DNA of 64,000 nt, taken from Mycogone perniciosa (lineage: Eukaryota; Ascomycota; Sordariomycetes; Hypocreales; Hypocreaceae). Made by a program: the position numbers and the translations under genes. Positions 45,435 through 56,222 of this stretch are shown here, piece after piece (the first letter of the stretch is position 1; each line of letters begins with the position of its first letter). The notes under the pieces are model-generated. The model did not search any database, had not been told where the DNA came from, and worked only from the letters and a program-made list of their open reading frames with translations. The stretch is from contig JAOALB010000053.1 in the NCBI GenBank assembly GCA_025331125.1, positions 62,001 to 126,000 on the forward strand, read 5' to 3'.

Positions 45435-46833
45435 TCACGCCCGCGTCGTCATCTTCTTCTGTGACTTGCGCAGCTCCTTCTCCTTCTCCTTCTCCAGATA
45501 CTTCTTCTGCGCCTTGGCGTCTAGGCCCTTGAGCTCAGCGTCACGCTTAGCCTTTCGGGCCTTTTCCTTCTCAATCAGCCGCTCCTCGTTCTTCTCCTCC
45601 TCGATGAGCCTCTTGAGCTGGGTAATCATCTGCTCGCGAGTGGCGCGGACCTTCTTGAGAACCTCGGGGCGGAAGTGGGCGAGTTGTACAAGGGCGTCGG
45701 GCAGTCGGAGGAAGTAAGAAAAGAGGGGCACAAGGTTCTCGTACTTGTCGTTGGACGGCAGACGGTACTTGAGGAAAATGCGCTTGCGCGGAGTTGTCTC
45801 GTCCAGCGAAAGGGGCTTGTCGACCGGCTGGTCAGAGATGATGAGGCAGTCGAATGCGTCGCCAGCAGCTGTGATAGCGTCCACCAGCTCAGGGGTCAGG
45901 AAGGTGTCGGTAATCTCAGCGCTCTCGCTCATGATGGTCAGCCAGTTGGGCAGTTTCGAGTTGTCCTTGGTCGCAGTCAAGGAGAGGTCATATCGGTCAT
46001 TGCGCAGCTTCTGCATGGCCTCCTTGTTGACAATGGCCCAAACGAAACCATCATAAGTGCTCTTGCCATCCTTGGTGCGCGACTCGGTGGATCCGGGCAG
46101 GGAGGGAACAGTAAGATCCTCCTTGCCGTCAAAGGGGTAGATGGTGGCCTCGAGGGTCTCCAGGGGCGCAGTGAAAGCGTCGGCGATCAACGAGCCGATA
46201 ACCTCAGAGTAATGGAGCATGGGGTTGAACCTCTTGGCCAGGGTGATCTTAACATCCATGAAGGCGACATTCTGGCGACCAGTGGCGTATGTGGCGAACT
46301 CAAAGAGCGACTTCTCCTTGAGCAAAGCATTTTCATCGAAATCAGAGCCCTGCGTGGGCACACCGCGGAAGCCAACGCTGGCAAACTCGCTCTTCAGGGC
46401 CGGCGCATGAGCCTTGATCCACTTCCTCGCCTTGGAGCGGTTGGAGCGCGTGCCAAAGATGTGGAACAGGAAGATGAAAGCCGTGATGGCGAGGATGAGG
46501 CCCTCGGCCTGAAACTCAGACAGTGAGTGGCGCTCGTGGACATTGTACCACTTGGTCCATTTCACTTGGCTGGTAGCCTGTGCAGAGGCAGCGCCGGTCA
46601 GCGTCGCAGCTTCGGGCGCAGGCTCAGGAACCGGATCGGGGGCTCCAGCAAAGTCGGCGAAGTCTGTGGAAAGGCGCGAAATCGATGTCATCAGCTTGTC
46701 TTGTTGCGCGAAGCCAGATGGCGAGAGGATTGCGCAAGAAGCGCGCGCAAGATGACTTACCCGAGTCTGGCTTTGTCGCCGGGGGCTGCGCCGGCTTGGC
46801 GCCTCCAAAGAGGTTCTTCAAGACGTCGGCCAT
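45435..46833 (-). CDS. ER membrane protein, CCDC47 / YNR021W family (PAT complex homologue)
   Basis: Homologue of CCDC47, a PAT-complex subunit at the ER translocon that helps insert multipass proteins; in yeast YNR021W (UPF0674). Minus-strand exons 46833..46761 and 46663..45435, 433 residues; the 97-nt intron splits an Asp codon (PDS-D-FADF). One membrane segment is visible (about 79-96, GLILAITAFIFLFHIFG), followed by a folded cytosolic domain with family blocks GFRGVPTQGSDFD, FATYATGRQNVAFMDVKITL and DGFVWAIVNKEAMQKLR. The C-terminal 70 residues are a highly charged coiled coil (IEEEKNEERLIEKEKARKAK onward) ending in a basic tail, as in CCDC47, where it contacts the ribosome. A 283-codon antisense frame overlaps it but has no merit. 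It diverges from the haspin gene. Confidence 0.93.
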
Positions 46834-47560
46834 GGCTGCTCACTGGTCAATGGCTGAGGTTGAGAAGAGGAGAAGGGGATGGCGATTCGGCCAACGTGGA
46901 ATTTTGGCGTCTTTTGCGGAGGTCACTTCTCCAAATGCGGAGTGGGTCTGGAGGGTCTGGAGTCCAGCAGCTTCTCTGGGGCTCAACAGCTGGAGATAGG
47001 ACTCATACTCACTAGCCACATTTATCCAAGTGAAGTGACCTTTGGCTATTCTATTAGTGACTTCTTTGCAAGACACTGAAGCATGTTTTCAATTCTGTAA
47101 TACTCCAGAGGTAGATATTCAACACTTGCCGGCAGCTCTGGAACAATTCATACCTCCTACTGTTGAGATAAAGGACATGGACACTATTAGTGTCGCAATA
47201 GAACCCCAGATTATTATGGTGTCAACGTATCTGGTGGATATTAAGGGGAGTTGTCCATTTGATCACTTTTGAGACATGACAGTATACCAAGTATATTTTC
47301 AGTTATTTTCAGTTATTCTCATTTTTTTATACTTTAATTACATGCTACCAATACCACTGTCCATTGCTCTCCAAGTTATATACCTCTATTCTATTATGGC
47401 AATGTGCTTCGGGTGTCTGACTACGGAATAGGACCTACCCTGTGCCGTGTTGCCCCGCCAACAGTCGGCACCATGATCTTCAATCCCAATTTAAGTGACG
47501 AGCCAGATCAACCAACAGATGAATGAACAACTCAGAAAAAAGAGCAGAAAATGAACGAAA
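46834..47560. promoter_or_regulatory. Shared upstream region of the CCDC47-like gene (-) and haspin (+)
   Basis: 727 bp between divergent start codons. No convincing coding content, though a frame of about 76 codons near 47042-47272 is open; it has no recognisable features. An ATG 10 nt upstream of the haspin start (47551) is out of frame with it. Confidence 0.5.
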
Positions 47561-49312
47561 ATGGCTCGGACAACTACCGCCCGGAAGTATGGAAAACAGT
47601 CAAAGGTCTCAAAGGCGGAGCGGCTGTTTGCTGAGCTGCCTCAGAGCCCCGTGCGAAAACCAGTCGCCAAACTCACTGATGATGACCCAGTGAGCTGCCT
47701 GACATCTCAGCTATCTTCCATTAAAGTCGAGGAGGAATCGAAACCTTTGAGGAGATCGTCCAGGAATTCGAAAAATGGAATTTCTATTGTCATTGAAGAG
47801 CATGAGAAACCGCAGGCGATAGAGGAGGAAAAGGAGGAGGAGAAAGATGCTGCCCAACTACCAGACCCAGTCGAAGAAGCCCCATCACACGAGGCTCAGA
47901 CAGGGGATATTCCAGTAACCGATGCTCCAACAACCGAAAGCCCAACGGATGAAACTCAGCAGGCAGCAAAAGATGATCATGAACCCGAAGCCAAGTTGGA
48001 GGAACCGACATCAGGGTTACAAAACGAGGCGTCATTGCGTATCCTGACATGGGATGATGTCTGCCCCCCGGGCGACCGGATAGACAAAATCGCAGAAGCC
48101 TCCTATGCCGAAGTATATCGCGTCACCAATGAGCGAGGCGTGAGCATCATCAAAGTCATTCGCCTTCCCTCACCAATCAAGCCCCAAACCAAGGCCCAGG
48201 TACGGTCTGGCCTGGTAGACGAAGAGCCGCATCCGGAAGAGGACGTCAATGGCGAACTGCAAATTTCCGAGTGGCTGGCAGATATTCCTGGCTTTGTGGT
48301 GTATAAGGAGAGATACATTGTTCAGGGCAAGACATCAAGACAGCTGCTTGAGACGCACCAAGCATTTCAGAAGAAGATGAAGAGGGAGGACCCGGGAAGG
48401 GCACAGTTCTATCCATCACCAAGCCGGTACTTGAACGATACGAAGTTTCTGGTGGTCGAGTTAGGGGATGCGGGAACGGCATTGGAGGACTGGCAATTGA
48501 CGAGCGAAAGCCAGCTTTGGGATATCTTTCTTTTGGAGGCAATTGCCCTAGCGAGAGCTGAGGAGCTTGCTATGTTTGAGGTATGCTCTAGCCGTTTTGC
48601 TCTTCAAACGAATTTCACCCATTCTGATGCTGCATAGCACCGTGATCTACACGAGGGCAACGTCTGCATCAAGCAGGTCCGCCCTCCCCGCGAACGGGAC
48701 CCTAAGGCGAGCGGCTTCTTTGGCTACTCAGGCCTAGAGATTACCATCCTGGACTACGGACTCTCGCGGGCCGAGGACCTATCTGTAGATGATTCCAAGC
48801 CCGTTGCATTCGATCTAGAGCGAGATCTCAGTCTTTTCACCAGCACACACGCGGCACAGTGCAAGGTATACCGGCAGATGCGTTCATTTCTACTACGAGC
48901 GGACCGAAAGTGCCTCCCACCAGAAGCTCATGACACACCATATGCGAAAGGAATTGATGGGCCCCTGTCTTGGGATGTCTATGCTCCATACTCGAACGTG
49001 TTGTGGCTTGCCTACCTATACGAGCATATGGTAGGACATTTCAAGGGCAACAAACGAGAGTTGACAAAATTTAAGAAGGAGACGGGGGAGCTGTGGACAT
49101 ATCTCAACCCTGATGCACCAGACAATGTCCCATGTTTTGGATGTGCTGCTGACGTCGTTTGCTTTGCTTTGGAAGCTGGCTGGGTGCGAGAGGAGCAACT
49201 CCAGGGCTCGTCTGCTTCTATGATCGATCGAGAAGACAGCATCATCATCTCGAGGGACGATGGAGAGTGTGATGACTCGTTGCGAAGATCACCGAGACGG
49301 CGAAGGGCGTGA
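47561..49312 (+). CDS. Haspin-type histone H3 (Thr3) kinase
   Basis: Atypical protein kinase that phosphorylates histone H3 Thr3 in mitosis, helping recruit the chromosomal passenger complex to centromeres. Model join(47561..48580, 48638..49312), 564 residues. Residues 1-155 are disordered, basic then acidic, typical of haspins. The kinase domain begins with DRIDKIAEASYAEVYRV (Gly-loop equivalent) and VSIIKVIRL (Lys). The intron joins ELAMFE to HRDLHEGNVCI, so the catalytic loop HRDLHxGN starts exactly at residue 341. DYGLSR replaces DFG, matching the haspin-specific DYTLSR-like motif. The late SWDVYAPYSNVLWLAYL block is also haspin-typical. It diverges from the CCDC47-like gene. A cohesin link (haspin is recruited by Pds5 in other species) is known, and SMC3 sits 18 kb away, which may be chance. 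Confidence 0.94.
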
Positions 49313-50305
49313 TGAAGGCAGTGGTGAGTATTGGAGCATGGTGTTGGATATGTGATTTCGGCGGATAGGGTATGTATCTGGGGCGTTTTCTTCTTGATGA
49401 TACCACGGAGGCTATTGGCTGCCTTTTCGAGTTATGGCAAAGGCCATGTATACCAGTGCATAATGAAAGAGGTATATATATATATATATATATATTAAGA
49501 TCACTAGAGACCATCTCTCTATGCCATGACTTCAAATAGTGGTATATGACTTCCCGCATCACGAGAGCTTGCGAAGATATTGGACCTTGCATCTATTATC
49601 TACAAGGAGCTGAAATGAACAGACACGCTAATAGAATGATGCATATCAGACCTCTCCAACAGGATCCTCATCTCCGGAGTTCCTGCGAATTTCTGGGGTT
49701 TGGTGGTGGTCGAACCCCTGCTGGATGCAATCAGATGAAAGTCTGCTTATGTGGCTAGTCTGATAGCGGAAGTTAGAGAAGTACTTGCAAGATGTAATAA
49801 TTGACACACAAAACAGAGGTAGCGTATAGCGCAAACCATCCTGCGCCGGCCTCGGTCAATGCTCCCCCCTGTTGGGCGTTCCGGAAAGCACCCCAACGTA
49901 ACCTGCCGAGGCTAAAGGTTCTCCAATGACCGAAAAAAGCGTGTTTCCCTACGGATCAGGTAATTGATACCAAGAACATCAGGTGGTTGGCATGTTGATG
50001 GCGCCGGACCACATGTCGCGGCTAGCCTCAACTTTGCTCTGAAGACTGCCTTCTGCTTGCTTAAGCCTCTTTATTTTTTGCTTCCTCCCCCTTTGCTTCG
50101 TTTTTTCGCACATTCGATTGCGCGCGCATGGCGCATGGATACTCGTACATGATTCCCAGCCATCCCATATTAGCGTCTGGTTGCTTTACTATTTTGTTGG
50201 ACCGATATTGTTGACGAGTCGTCCGCCATTTCGGCATCATCAATATACTACTGCTACCCTCTATCTCACCCATTGTCTACCAGGTCACGGTGTTGATTGC
50301 CTGCC
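49313..50305. other. Haspin 3' flank and PEX26 promoter
   Basis: 993 bp with no credible gene. It holds a TA microsatellite at about 49473-49496. A tRNA-like string near 49700-49770 on the minus strand was examined and rejected. The right part, T-rich, is the PEX26 leader. Confidence 0.5.
49473..49496. repeat. TA dinucleotide microsatellite, about 24 bp
   Basis: Uninterrupted TA run in the 3' flank of the haspin gene, about 160 bp after its stop codon. It is a simple slippage repeat with no evident function. Confidence 0.88.
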
Positions 50306-51708
50306 ATGTCCTATAACGGTTCCTTTACAGCGGCTCTGAACCCGAGTGCCTCCGGCCAGGGCTTCTCAAATAGCCTCCTTACTTCGTCCATCTCGTCTAT
50401 GTCAACACCCGCGTCACGGCATCCCTCGCCCGTTTCGAAGACATACCGACAAGCCTCGACCTTGTTCCTGACGCGTCGACTGCCCGAGGCCCTGAGCACA
50501 ATACGGCCGATCATCACACCGCCCTCATCCGCTGATGATGGCGAGCCAGCTCCAGTCACAGGCTCCTCGAGGACAACGAGGGTCAAGGTGTGGAGCTTGT
50601 ATCTGACCATCTTGAATGCGATTGTCGAGCTGGAGCCAGAGGAGGGCAAGGATGCCTTTGGTAACCAGGAGTGGAGGGCGTTGTGCGCCAAGGTGCGAGA
50701 AGGCACCGTTTGGGACGAGGTCACAAGACATGGATACCACGGCATCGAGGGAGATGTTGACTCAGACGTCGTAATTAACCTGTAAGTTCTATGACTCGAT
50801 CTATATTCACTACTCGTATTGACTGTATACACAGGGCAACGTTGCTGCTGGCACATTCTCGTGACCAGACCTTCAACCAGAAGAGGTTGGAGAATTATTT
50901 AGCTTCATCCAACCTACCAAATTTCGATCTCTCCGACCGATTCAATGGTTCGCCGTCTCGGATGGATCATCGGTACCGCTCTCCGGCCAAGGGAGCGAAT
51001 GGTGCAAACACCCCCCGAGACCTGAACGCGAGAGTCAAGATTTTGGAACTATACACTCTTCACGTCCTCCCCCGCAACAATGAATGGGAGTATGCTCGCG
51101 ATTTTATCAACGCGAGCGCTGTCCTGGATGAGGAGCGTAAAGAGGCCTTCCTGCAAGCTCTTCAGAGCCTTGAAGACGAGCAGCAGGAACAAGAGCGCCT
51201 GGAGCGGGAAGAGCTCCAGCGACAGGAAGATCAACTACAGAGAGACATCGCCGAAGCCAAGAGGCTGAAAGCTGAGAATGAGGAGAAGGAGAGGAAGCGT
51301 CTCGAAGAAGAGCGGCTCAAAAGAGAAGCCAGCGAGGTTGACTATGGCATTGAGCAGACGCCGAGCTTTAGTGGTGTTGGCAAGGCACAGCCTCCCATAT
51401 CACCTTCTATCTCACGGCCTCCCCGACCATCGAGTGTGCGACCTAAGCCGAGGGCGCCTGCTAGCCCCCCTACCCTCTCGGCTCGTGCAAACATGATCGT
51501 TACTCGGCTCCGAACTCTCATCGACCAGCTTGCCGGGTCCATCAACAGTAACCCAATACTAATAATGAGATTGCTAGCCTTTACCATTGGGCTGATTTTT
51601 GTACTTGGCCACAAAGCTACACGCGAACGGGTTAAGCAGATGCTCGGGGCTTCCTGGGCCAAGGTGAAAGCAACGGTGGGAATGGGAACTAAAGTCAGTT
51701 ATATTTGA
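50306..51708 (+). CDS. PEX26: Peroxin 26 (tail-anchored peroxisomal import factor)
   Basis: Filamentous-fungal counterpart of yeast Pex15/human PEX26, which anchors the Pex1-Pex6 AAA ATPases to the peroxisome for recycling of import receptors. Model join(50306..50781, 50835..51708), 449 residues; the 53-nt intron splits a Leu codon (VINL-ATLLLAHSRDQ). The ATG at 50306 begins MSYNGSFTAALNPSASGQGF. An N-terminal helical region (about 40-240) includes YRQASTLFLTRRLPEALSTI and ILELYTLHVLPRNNEWEYARDFI. A long charged coiled coil follows (about 275-335, rich in Glu/Lys/Arg). One hydrophobic segment near the C-terminus (about 402-422, PILIMRLLAFTIGLIFVLGH) fits a tail anchor, leaving a short basic luminal tail. 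It converges on RDS3, 364 bp apart. Confidence 0.88.
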
Positions 51709-52072
51709 GGACTTACCGAACTTGTAAAAAAACGTGCTTTTATTTCCTTGCATCGGGTGGGAGTTCTCTTTCACGAAGGGTTGGAATTGGTTTTTGTTTC
51801 AATCCGACGTCCTCGCGGACATGATAATTATGACGACAAATGCATCTTGATATAGTTTCTATCACAGAGTTGGAAATTCGACTTGTATATATTATTATGG
51901 TTCTTTTCTTCAACTTTCCTCATAGGTCTCAAAGTCTCAGTCCATATATATCCACTCTTTCTTTCCTTCACATTAAGGACGCCACAAACGCCAATACATA
52001 TGACCATAAAGTACAGTCTTTTCTCGAAACAATCATGCATGCAATCTCGCCCACACCCGGGCCACTCCTTGG
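51709..52072. other. Convergent 3' region between PEX26 and RDS3
   Basis: 364 bp, AT-rich, probably both 3' UTRs. No gene or repeat seen. Confidence 0.5.
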
Positions 52073-52539
52073 CTAGTAATTCGTTGTACGATTTGTTTTC
52101 TTTTGGTAAAACAACTGTATGTCAGGAGCAGGTTAGCAATCGTGCATCTTTCAACAAGGCCCAACCTGATAAAGCGGAGACTTGCGTCTGTCCTCGAGCT
52201 GCCCAGGTTTATAATCTTGGGGCATCCATCGCGGTCCTTTTCCAGACGTGTACACTCGTAGCAGTAGAACGCATCGGAGATGCCCTCGCCGCCGCAGACG
52301 ACGCATTTGTTCTGGTAGTTACCGAAGCTGCACTCGTCGCAGATGCGCACGAGGGTCGTGGGGCGCACGTAGGAGTCGCAGACGGGGCATTTGCCGTCGC
52401 ATTTGTCGCAGAGGCGGCCGATGGCGATGCCGGATTGTTTGCGGCACATGACGAGATCGCTTTGGGGAAAGAGAGAGAGTCAGCAGGGGATTTTGAAGCG
52501 AGTTTGCAGCGGTGGTACTCACGGGTGATGGCGAGACAT
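52073..52539 (-). CDS. RDS3: SF3b subunit Rds3 / PHF5A
   Basis: Zinc-knuckle core subunit of SF3b in the U2 snRNP, which helps hold the branch-point adenosine. Minus-strand exons 52539..52523, 52459..52186 and 52114..52073 give 110 residues, exactly the length of human PHF5A. The 17-nt first exon gives MSRHHP, joining to DLVMCRKQSGIAIGRLCDKC. Conserved CxxC pairs are all present: CDKC, CPVC, CDEC, CVVC, CYEC. The end is ...CPKIINLGSSRTD joined to LFYQKKTNRTTNY, as in homologues. To reach this C-terminus the second intron must use a GC donor (GCAAGT at 52185), with a GCTAAC branch point and CAG acceptor at 52115. Without splicing, the frame would run on into unrelated residues. The gene diverges from the pinin-domain gene. 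Confidence 0.95.
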
Positions 52540-52946
52540 GGTGCACGAGCAGTACTGCGGGGATATTGATCTTGAGAAGCGTGCTTCTGTGGTTGGGAAG
52601 AGGAAGATGGCAGTTGGGGGAGTTCAGTCCGAGGCAAGATATTAGTATTGCACTAGCAAGCTACAGAGTAGATTTCTCAGCCTTGTTGTGACGTTTGATG
52701 GAGATCGGAGGCGAACTTGAGCTTCTGGCCAATGACAGCTCTGTGTGGCTGGTAGTGGGGCGATGTTCCTGTCTCGTCCCACAAGTGGGAGCCGCATTGA
52801 CGAGATAGCTTGTCAGCCTTGATTGTTAGCATTTGCATCTGTGAGGATCCTCCTGTCTACATCGCGCACCATAATCGAGTCGATATCTGTCAGTTATTGT
52901 GGCATTTTAAGAGCGGGGCACTGATTTACACGATACTTGAGCGACA
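52540..52946. promoter_or_regulatory. Shared upstream region of RDS3 (-) and the pinin-domain gene (+)
   Basis: 407 bp between the start codons of two divergent splicing-factor genes. It is therefore a candidate bidirectional promoter; I see no classical TATA box. Confidence 0.55.
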
Positions 52947-54022
52947 ATGGCCACCGCAGAAGCCACACCAGAAGGGTACGTGGAAGATCCCGGATATAGT
53001 CAATCTATATTCCTGACGACATCCAGTGCGGCGCCCGCAGAGCAGCCGAACCCCCCGGCAGACGATAGTCTGGGCCCCGATACCATTGAGGATGGAAGCT
53101 TGAAAAGAAAAGCTTCAGACGATAACCCCAACGATGACTCGCCCAAGCGCGCAAGACACGACGACAGCCGTGAGGCAGCCACCGAAGCTTCAAAGCGTTC
53201 CAAGTCGCCCAGCCGGAGCAATCTCAAGGAGGTTCCACCGAATATCGATCAAGACCGACGCAGACTCGTTGCGCAGGAGGAGAAGAAGCGAGGAAAGAGA
53301 CTATTCGGCAGCTTAATGAGCACACTCAGCCAGACCTCCTCGAACACGTCACAGCAACAGAAGCGACGGCTGGAGATTGAGCACAGACAGCAGGAGAGAA
53401 TGCAGAAACAAAAGGCCGAGGATGATCAGAAAAGATCAGAGAAGCTTGACCGGTTGAACAAGGTTCGCGTGACGGAGCAGATATCCTTTGAAGAGGATGT
53501 GGTAAGTGGCTGGCGGCCTTGATCGATAGCCCAAACGCTGACCCGAAGATATAGATGAAGAACAAGCATGCGAAAAGGCTAGCTTTGGCGCGTTATCTAC
53601 AGACCAGATCAGAACCTCGAATCGTACGTCTTTGTTCTTACATGGCACTTTTTGGTTATAGCATGCTAACCTTGGACATGCAGTACTACCTGCCGTGGAA
53701 AACGACGCCAGAGCAGGAAGATGTAATCGACGAACAGATTCTTGATGCAAAAGCCAGTATAGCAAGGGAGGCAGAGCAATTCAAGACACGAAAGCAGCGG
53801 CACATTGAGCGCTACGGACCCCCAACAAGAAGGCAGAGAAGCGCGACTCCTGGTGAGCCTGCCGGGGCGACAAGGCCGGATGCCGAAAGCTCAGTCCGGA
53901 GTCCGCCTCACACTACAGAAAGACCCCCCGAACAGCAACAGCAGCACAAGGCAACCCGGGAGGAGCACGATGAATCTGGAGATGTCCTGGAGGAGGCTGA
54001 CGAGGACATGGTGATTTACTAA
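52947..54022 (+). CDS. Pinin/SDK/memA domain protein (splicing-associated)
   Basis: Nuclear protein of the pinin family, associated in animals with the exon junction and splicing complexes. Model join(52947..53501, 53555..53623, 53684..54022), 320 residues. An acidic/Ser-rich N-terminus with two basic nuclear-signal-like patches (LKRKASDD, PKRARHD) leads into the pinin/SDK/memA domain: RGKRLFGSLMSTLSQ at about 113-127, a Gln/Arg/Lys-rich helix (KRRLEIEHRQQERMQKQKAE), then KNKHAKRLALARYLQTRSEP and YYLPWKTTPEQE, the usual domain end. The middle exon is 69 nt. The tail is Pro/Gln/Glu-rich and ends EEADEDMVIY. It diverges from RDS3, another splicing factor, which supports a splicing role. Confidence 0.9.
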
Positions 54023-55190
54023 CTCTTTCACGGTATGGTTCCCCCATTGGCATTGTGTGTGTTTGTGTGTGTAACGCTATGATACCTCTTTCATCTTTTA
54101 TCCTACTTTTTGCAGTTACTGCCCGTTGATACAAGGGATGGCTATGTGGGCTGTGGATGTTGTGGTTGTTGGGGGGGGGCCAACTTGCGGAGGATAGCCA
54201 AATGTATCCTTATCCTGGGACCTGGGTCGTTTGCTAGATAATGATTGTAAGTTGGGAAGCGGTGTTTAAGGCAGCAAGCGCTGGAGGAATGTTAGTTGTA
54301 GTCGTAGCCTTACATTGACTGTAAGGAAGAATAGATGGGTAGCGGATCAGTTACTATTCCTCGCCAACTTGACAGGTTTGAGATTGTGGGACCTTCGTGA
54401 TGGACGTCGATTTTGGCTCCAACTAAGCTAGGCGTAATATTTCCACGCCCATTGCCTCAATATGGAAATTCCGCAGCAGCCACTGCTCTACTTTTTTATT
54501 GCTTACGGATTCATAATAATATATATCTAAATCCACCACTACTTGCTCCGTACTTCGTGATCATGCACTATATGTCATTCCTACCCCGCCTTTCTATAAT
54601 TGGGTTACACCAGTTCCTCATTTGTTCATGTACGAATAATGTAATCCGACTTACGTTACTCGTACAAGTTGAAATTCCGACGCTGCCGACAGTAGTACTC
54701 AGCTGTTCGCATAAGTTCGTATTTTAAATCACCGTGTGCGAAGTTCTGGGACCGGCATTTCGCCGAGGTACTTCAGAGTGGGACGATATTCAGCTGCATA
54801 TTTCCTAGTTAGGACTTCGAAAGGTAGGAAGTCCAAGATCATTAGTCTGGCATCTACCGATAAGAGCTGGCCCTTCGTGTTTTATGCGAGCTAAGGTATG
54901 AGTTCTGACAAGGCTTTTCCGCTTTGTAAGAGCTATTCGGCCTGAGTTGTCGTTGAGCTCTGCCTAGGCTCTTACAGAAGCCCAGAGTTCTCCGTAGCAC
55001 TGCATAAACTATTACTCCTACGAAGTAGAAAGCCCCGCTCTTGCAAGTTCTGGAATGGTCCTAACGTCATCTTTGGAGCCTCGGTAAAAGCTCAGTCCCA
55101 AATAGTGTATATATTTATATATAAGTGCCCACTAACTACTGACTGCAGCATCTCCAACTTGACTATCCGACTCAGTCAAACACGTACACA
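54023..55190. other. Intergenic region before the epoxide hydrolase gene
   Basis: 1.2 kb, AT-rich, no recognisable gene. TACGAAGTA-type and TCCGTACTTCG motif remnants occur near 54545-54565 and 55018. Its right end carries a TATA-like stretch for the next gene. Confidence 0.5.
55108..55125 (+). promoter_or_regulatory. TATA-like element upstream of the epoxide hydrolase gene
   Basis: TATATATTTATATATAAG starts about 83 bp before the ATG at 55191 and is the clearest TATA-type sequence next to a start codon in the window. It suggests a regulated rather than a constitutive promoter; transcript start data would settle it. Confidence 0.5.
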
Positions 55191-56222
55191 ATGGACACCA
55201 GCAAATTGAAGCCAAATGACCCCAGGGTCCAATACCTGACGGCCACGATCCGTGGCAAAACCTACTCCTACATCCTCGGCGAGCCCCAGGGCAAAAAGGT
55301 TGACACCATCGTCCTGGTCCATGGCTGGCCCGATCTGGCCTTTGGCTGGCGCCACCAGATCCCTTACCTCATGTGTCTCGGCTTCCAGGTCATCGCGCCC
55401 AACATGGTTGGCTATGCTGGCACCGACGCCCCCGAGGACCTCAGGCGGTGGACTTACAAGAGCGTCTCCGCTGACATCAACGAACTCGCGCGCAAGTACG
55501 TCGGCGATGGTCAAATCATCCTCGGTGGCCATGACTGGGGCGGTGCCGTCGTCTGGCGAACTGCCTTCTTGTACCCCGAGCTGATCAAGGCCGTCTTCGC
55601 CGTGTGCACACCCTTCATAGGCCCACCCAAGAATTTCACCTCCTTGGATGATGCTGTTGCCGCAGGCCGCATGCTCAACTTAAAATACCAACTTCAGCTC
55701 AAGGGACCAGAGGTCCAGGGCCGCATCCAGGGCAAGGACATGCTGCGCGGGTTCTTCAAAGCCATATTCGGTGGCCGAGATTCCAATGGCGAGCTAGGAT
55801 TCAGCGGCGCTGACGGGTTTCATTTTGACCGTCTAGATAGCCTTGACCACCCAGACTGGCTCATGTCGCCAGAGGAACTGGAACACTATATTGACCAGTA
55901 CTCTCTGCAAAAGGCCCCCGAGCTGCGTGGACCCCTGAACTGGTACCGCACACAGCGACTCAACTTTGAGGAGGAGCAGGACCTGGCAAACAATGGCCCC
56001 AAGATCAGATTTGAGATGCCGGCGCTGTTCATCGCGGCGAGCAGGGACAAGGCACTGCCCCCAGCGATGTCCGTCGGTATGGAGAACTCTTTCGCCAACC
56101 TGGCTCGAGCCGAGGTGGACGCGACGCACTGGGCATTGGCTGAGGTCCCCGATGAGGTGAATGCGCAAGTTGGCAAGTGGTTGGATGAAACGTTGAACGG
56201 CGCCATTAAGGCAGCCCTGTAA
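55191..56222 (+). CDS. Alpha/beta-hydrolase, epoxide hydrolase-like
   Basis: Single exon, 343 residues, soluble. The full epoxide hydrolase set is visible: oxyanion-hole motif HGWPD at 44-48, nucleophile elbow GGHDWGG with Asp115, a lid with Tyr252 in GPLNWYRTQ, a second acid (D286 in AASRDKALP) and the catalytic His313 in DATHWALAEVP. With an Asp nucleophile and HGWPD the protein fits soluble epoxide hydrolases (or close haloacetate-type hydrolases) that open epoxides to diols. Fungal members act in detoxification, lipid epoxide turnover or secondary metabolism. It has no signal peptide. Its TATA-box promoter and single exon set it apart from the intron-bearing housekeeping neighbours. Substrate unknown. 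It converges on CRIPT. Confidence 0.9.
   Translation: MDTSKLKPNDPRVQYLTATIRGKTYSYILGEPQGKKVDTIVLVHGWPDLAFGWRHQIPYLMCLGFQVIAPNMVGYAGTDAPEDLRRWTYKSVSADINELARKYVGDGQIILGGHDWGGAVVWRTAFLYPELIKAVFAVCTPFIGPPKNFTSLDDAVAAGRMLNLKYQLQLKGPEVQGRIQGKDMLRGFFKAIFGGRDSNGELGFSGADGFHFDRLDSLDHPDWLMSPEELEHYIDQYSLQKAPELRGPLNWYRTQRLNFEEEQDLANNGPKIRFEMPALFIAASRDKALPPAMSVGMENSFANLARAEVDATHWALAEVPDEVNAQVGKWLDETLNGAIKAAL

Noticed and set aside
45675..46526. 283-codon plus-strand frame opposite the CCDC47-like gene
   Set aside because: It lies fully antisense to a well-supported coding exon, has no family features and is explained by codon bias of the real gene.
46527..47015. 162-codon plus-strand frame between the CCDC47-like gene and haspin
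   Set aside because: Mostly antisense to the first exon and intron of the CCDC47-like gene and Arg-rich without any domain.
49690..49775. tRNA-like string on the minus strand (GGGGTTCGACC with an upstream stem-loop)
   Set aside because: The T-stem does not pair, the anticodon loop has the wrong size and no A box or acceptor stem is found; at best a decayed tRNA-like sequence.
52033..52449. Unspliced RDS3 frame ending in ASLRFIRLG and beyond
   Set aside because: The C-terminal residues do not match the family, whereas GC-AG splicing restores the conserved LFYQKK end and the exact family length.
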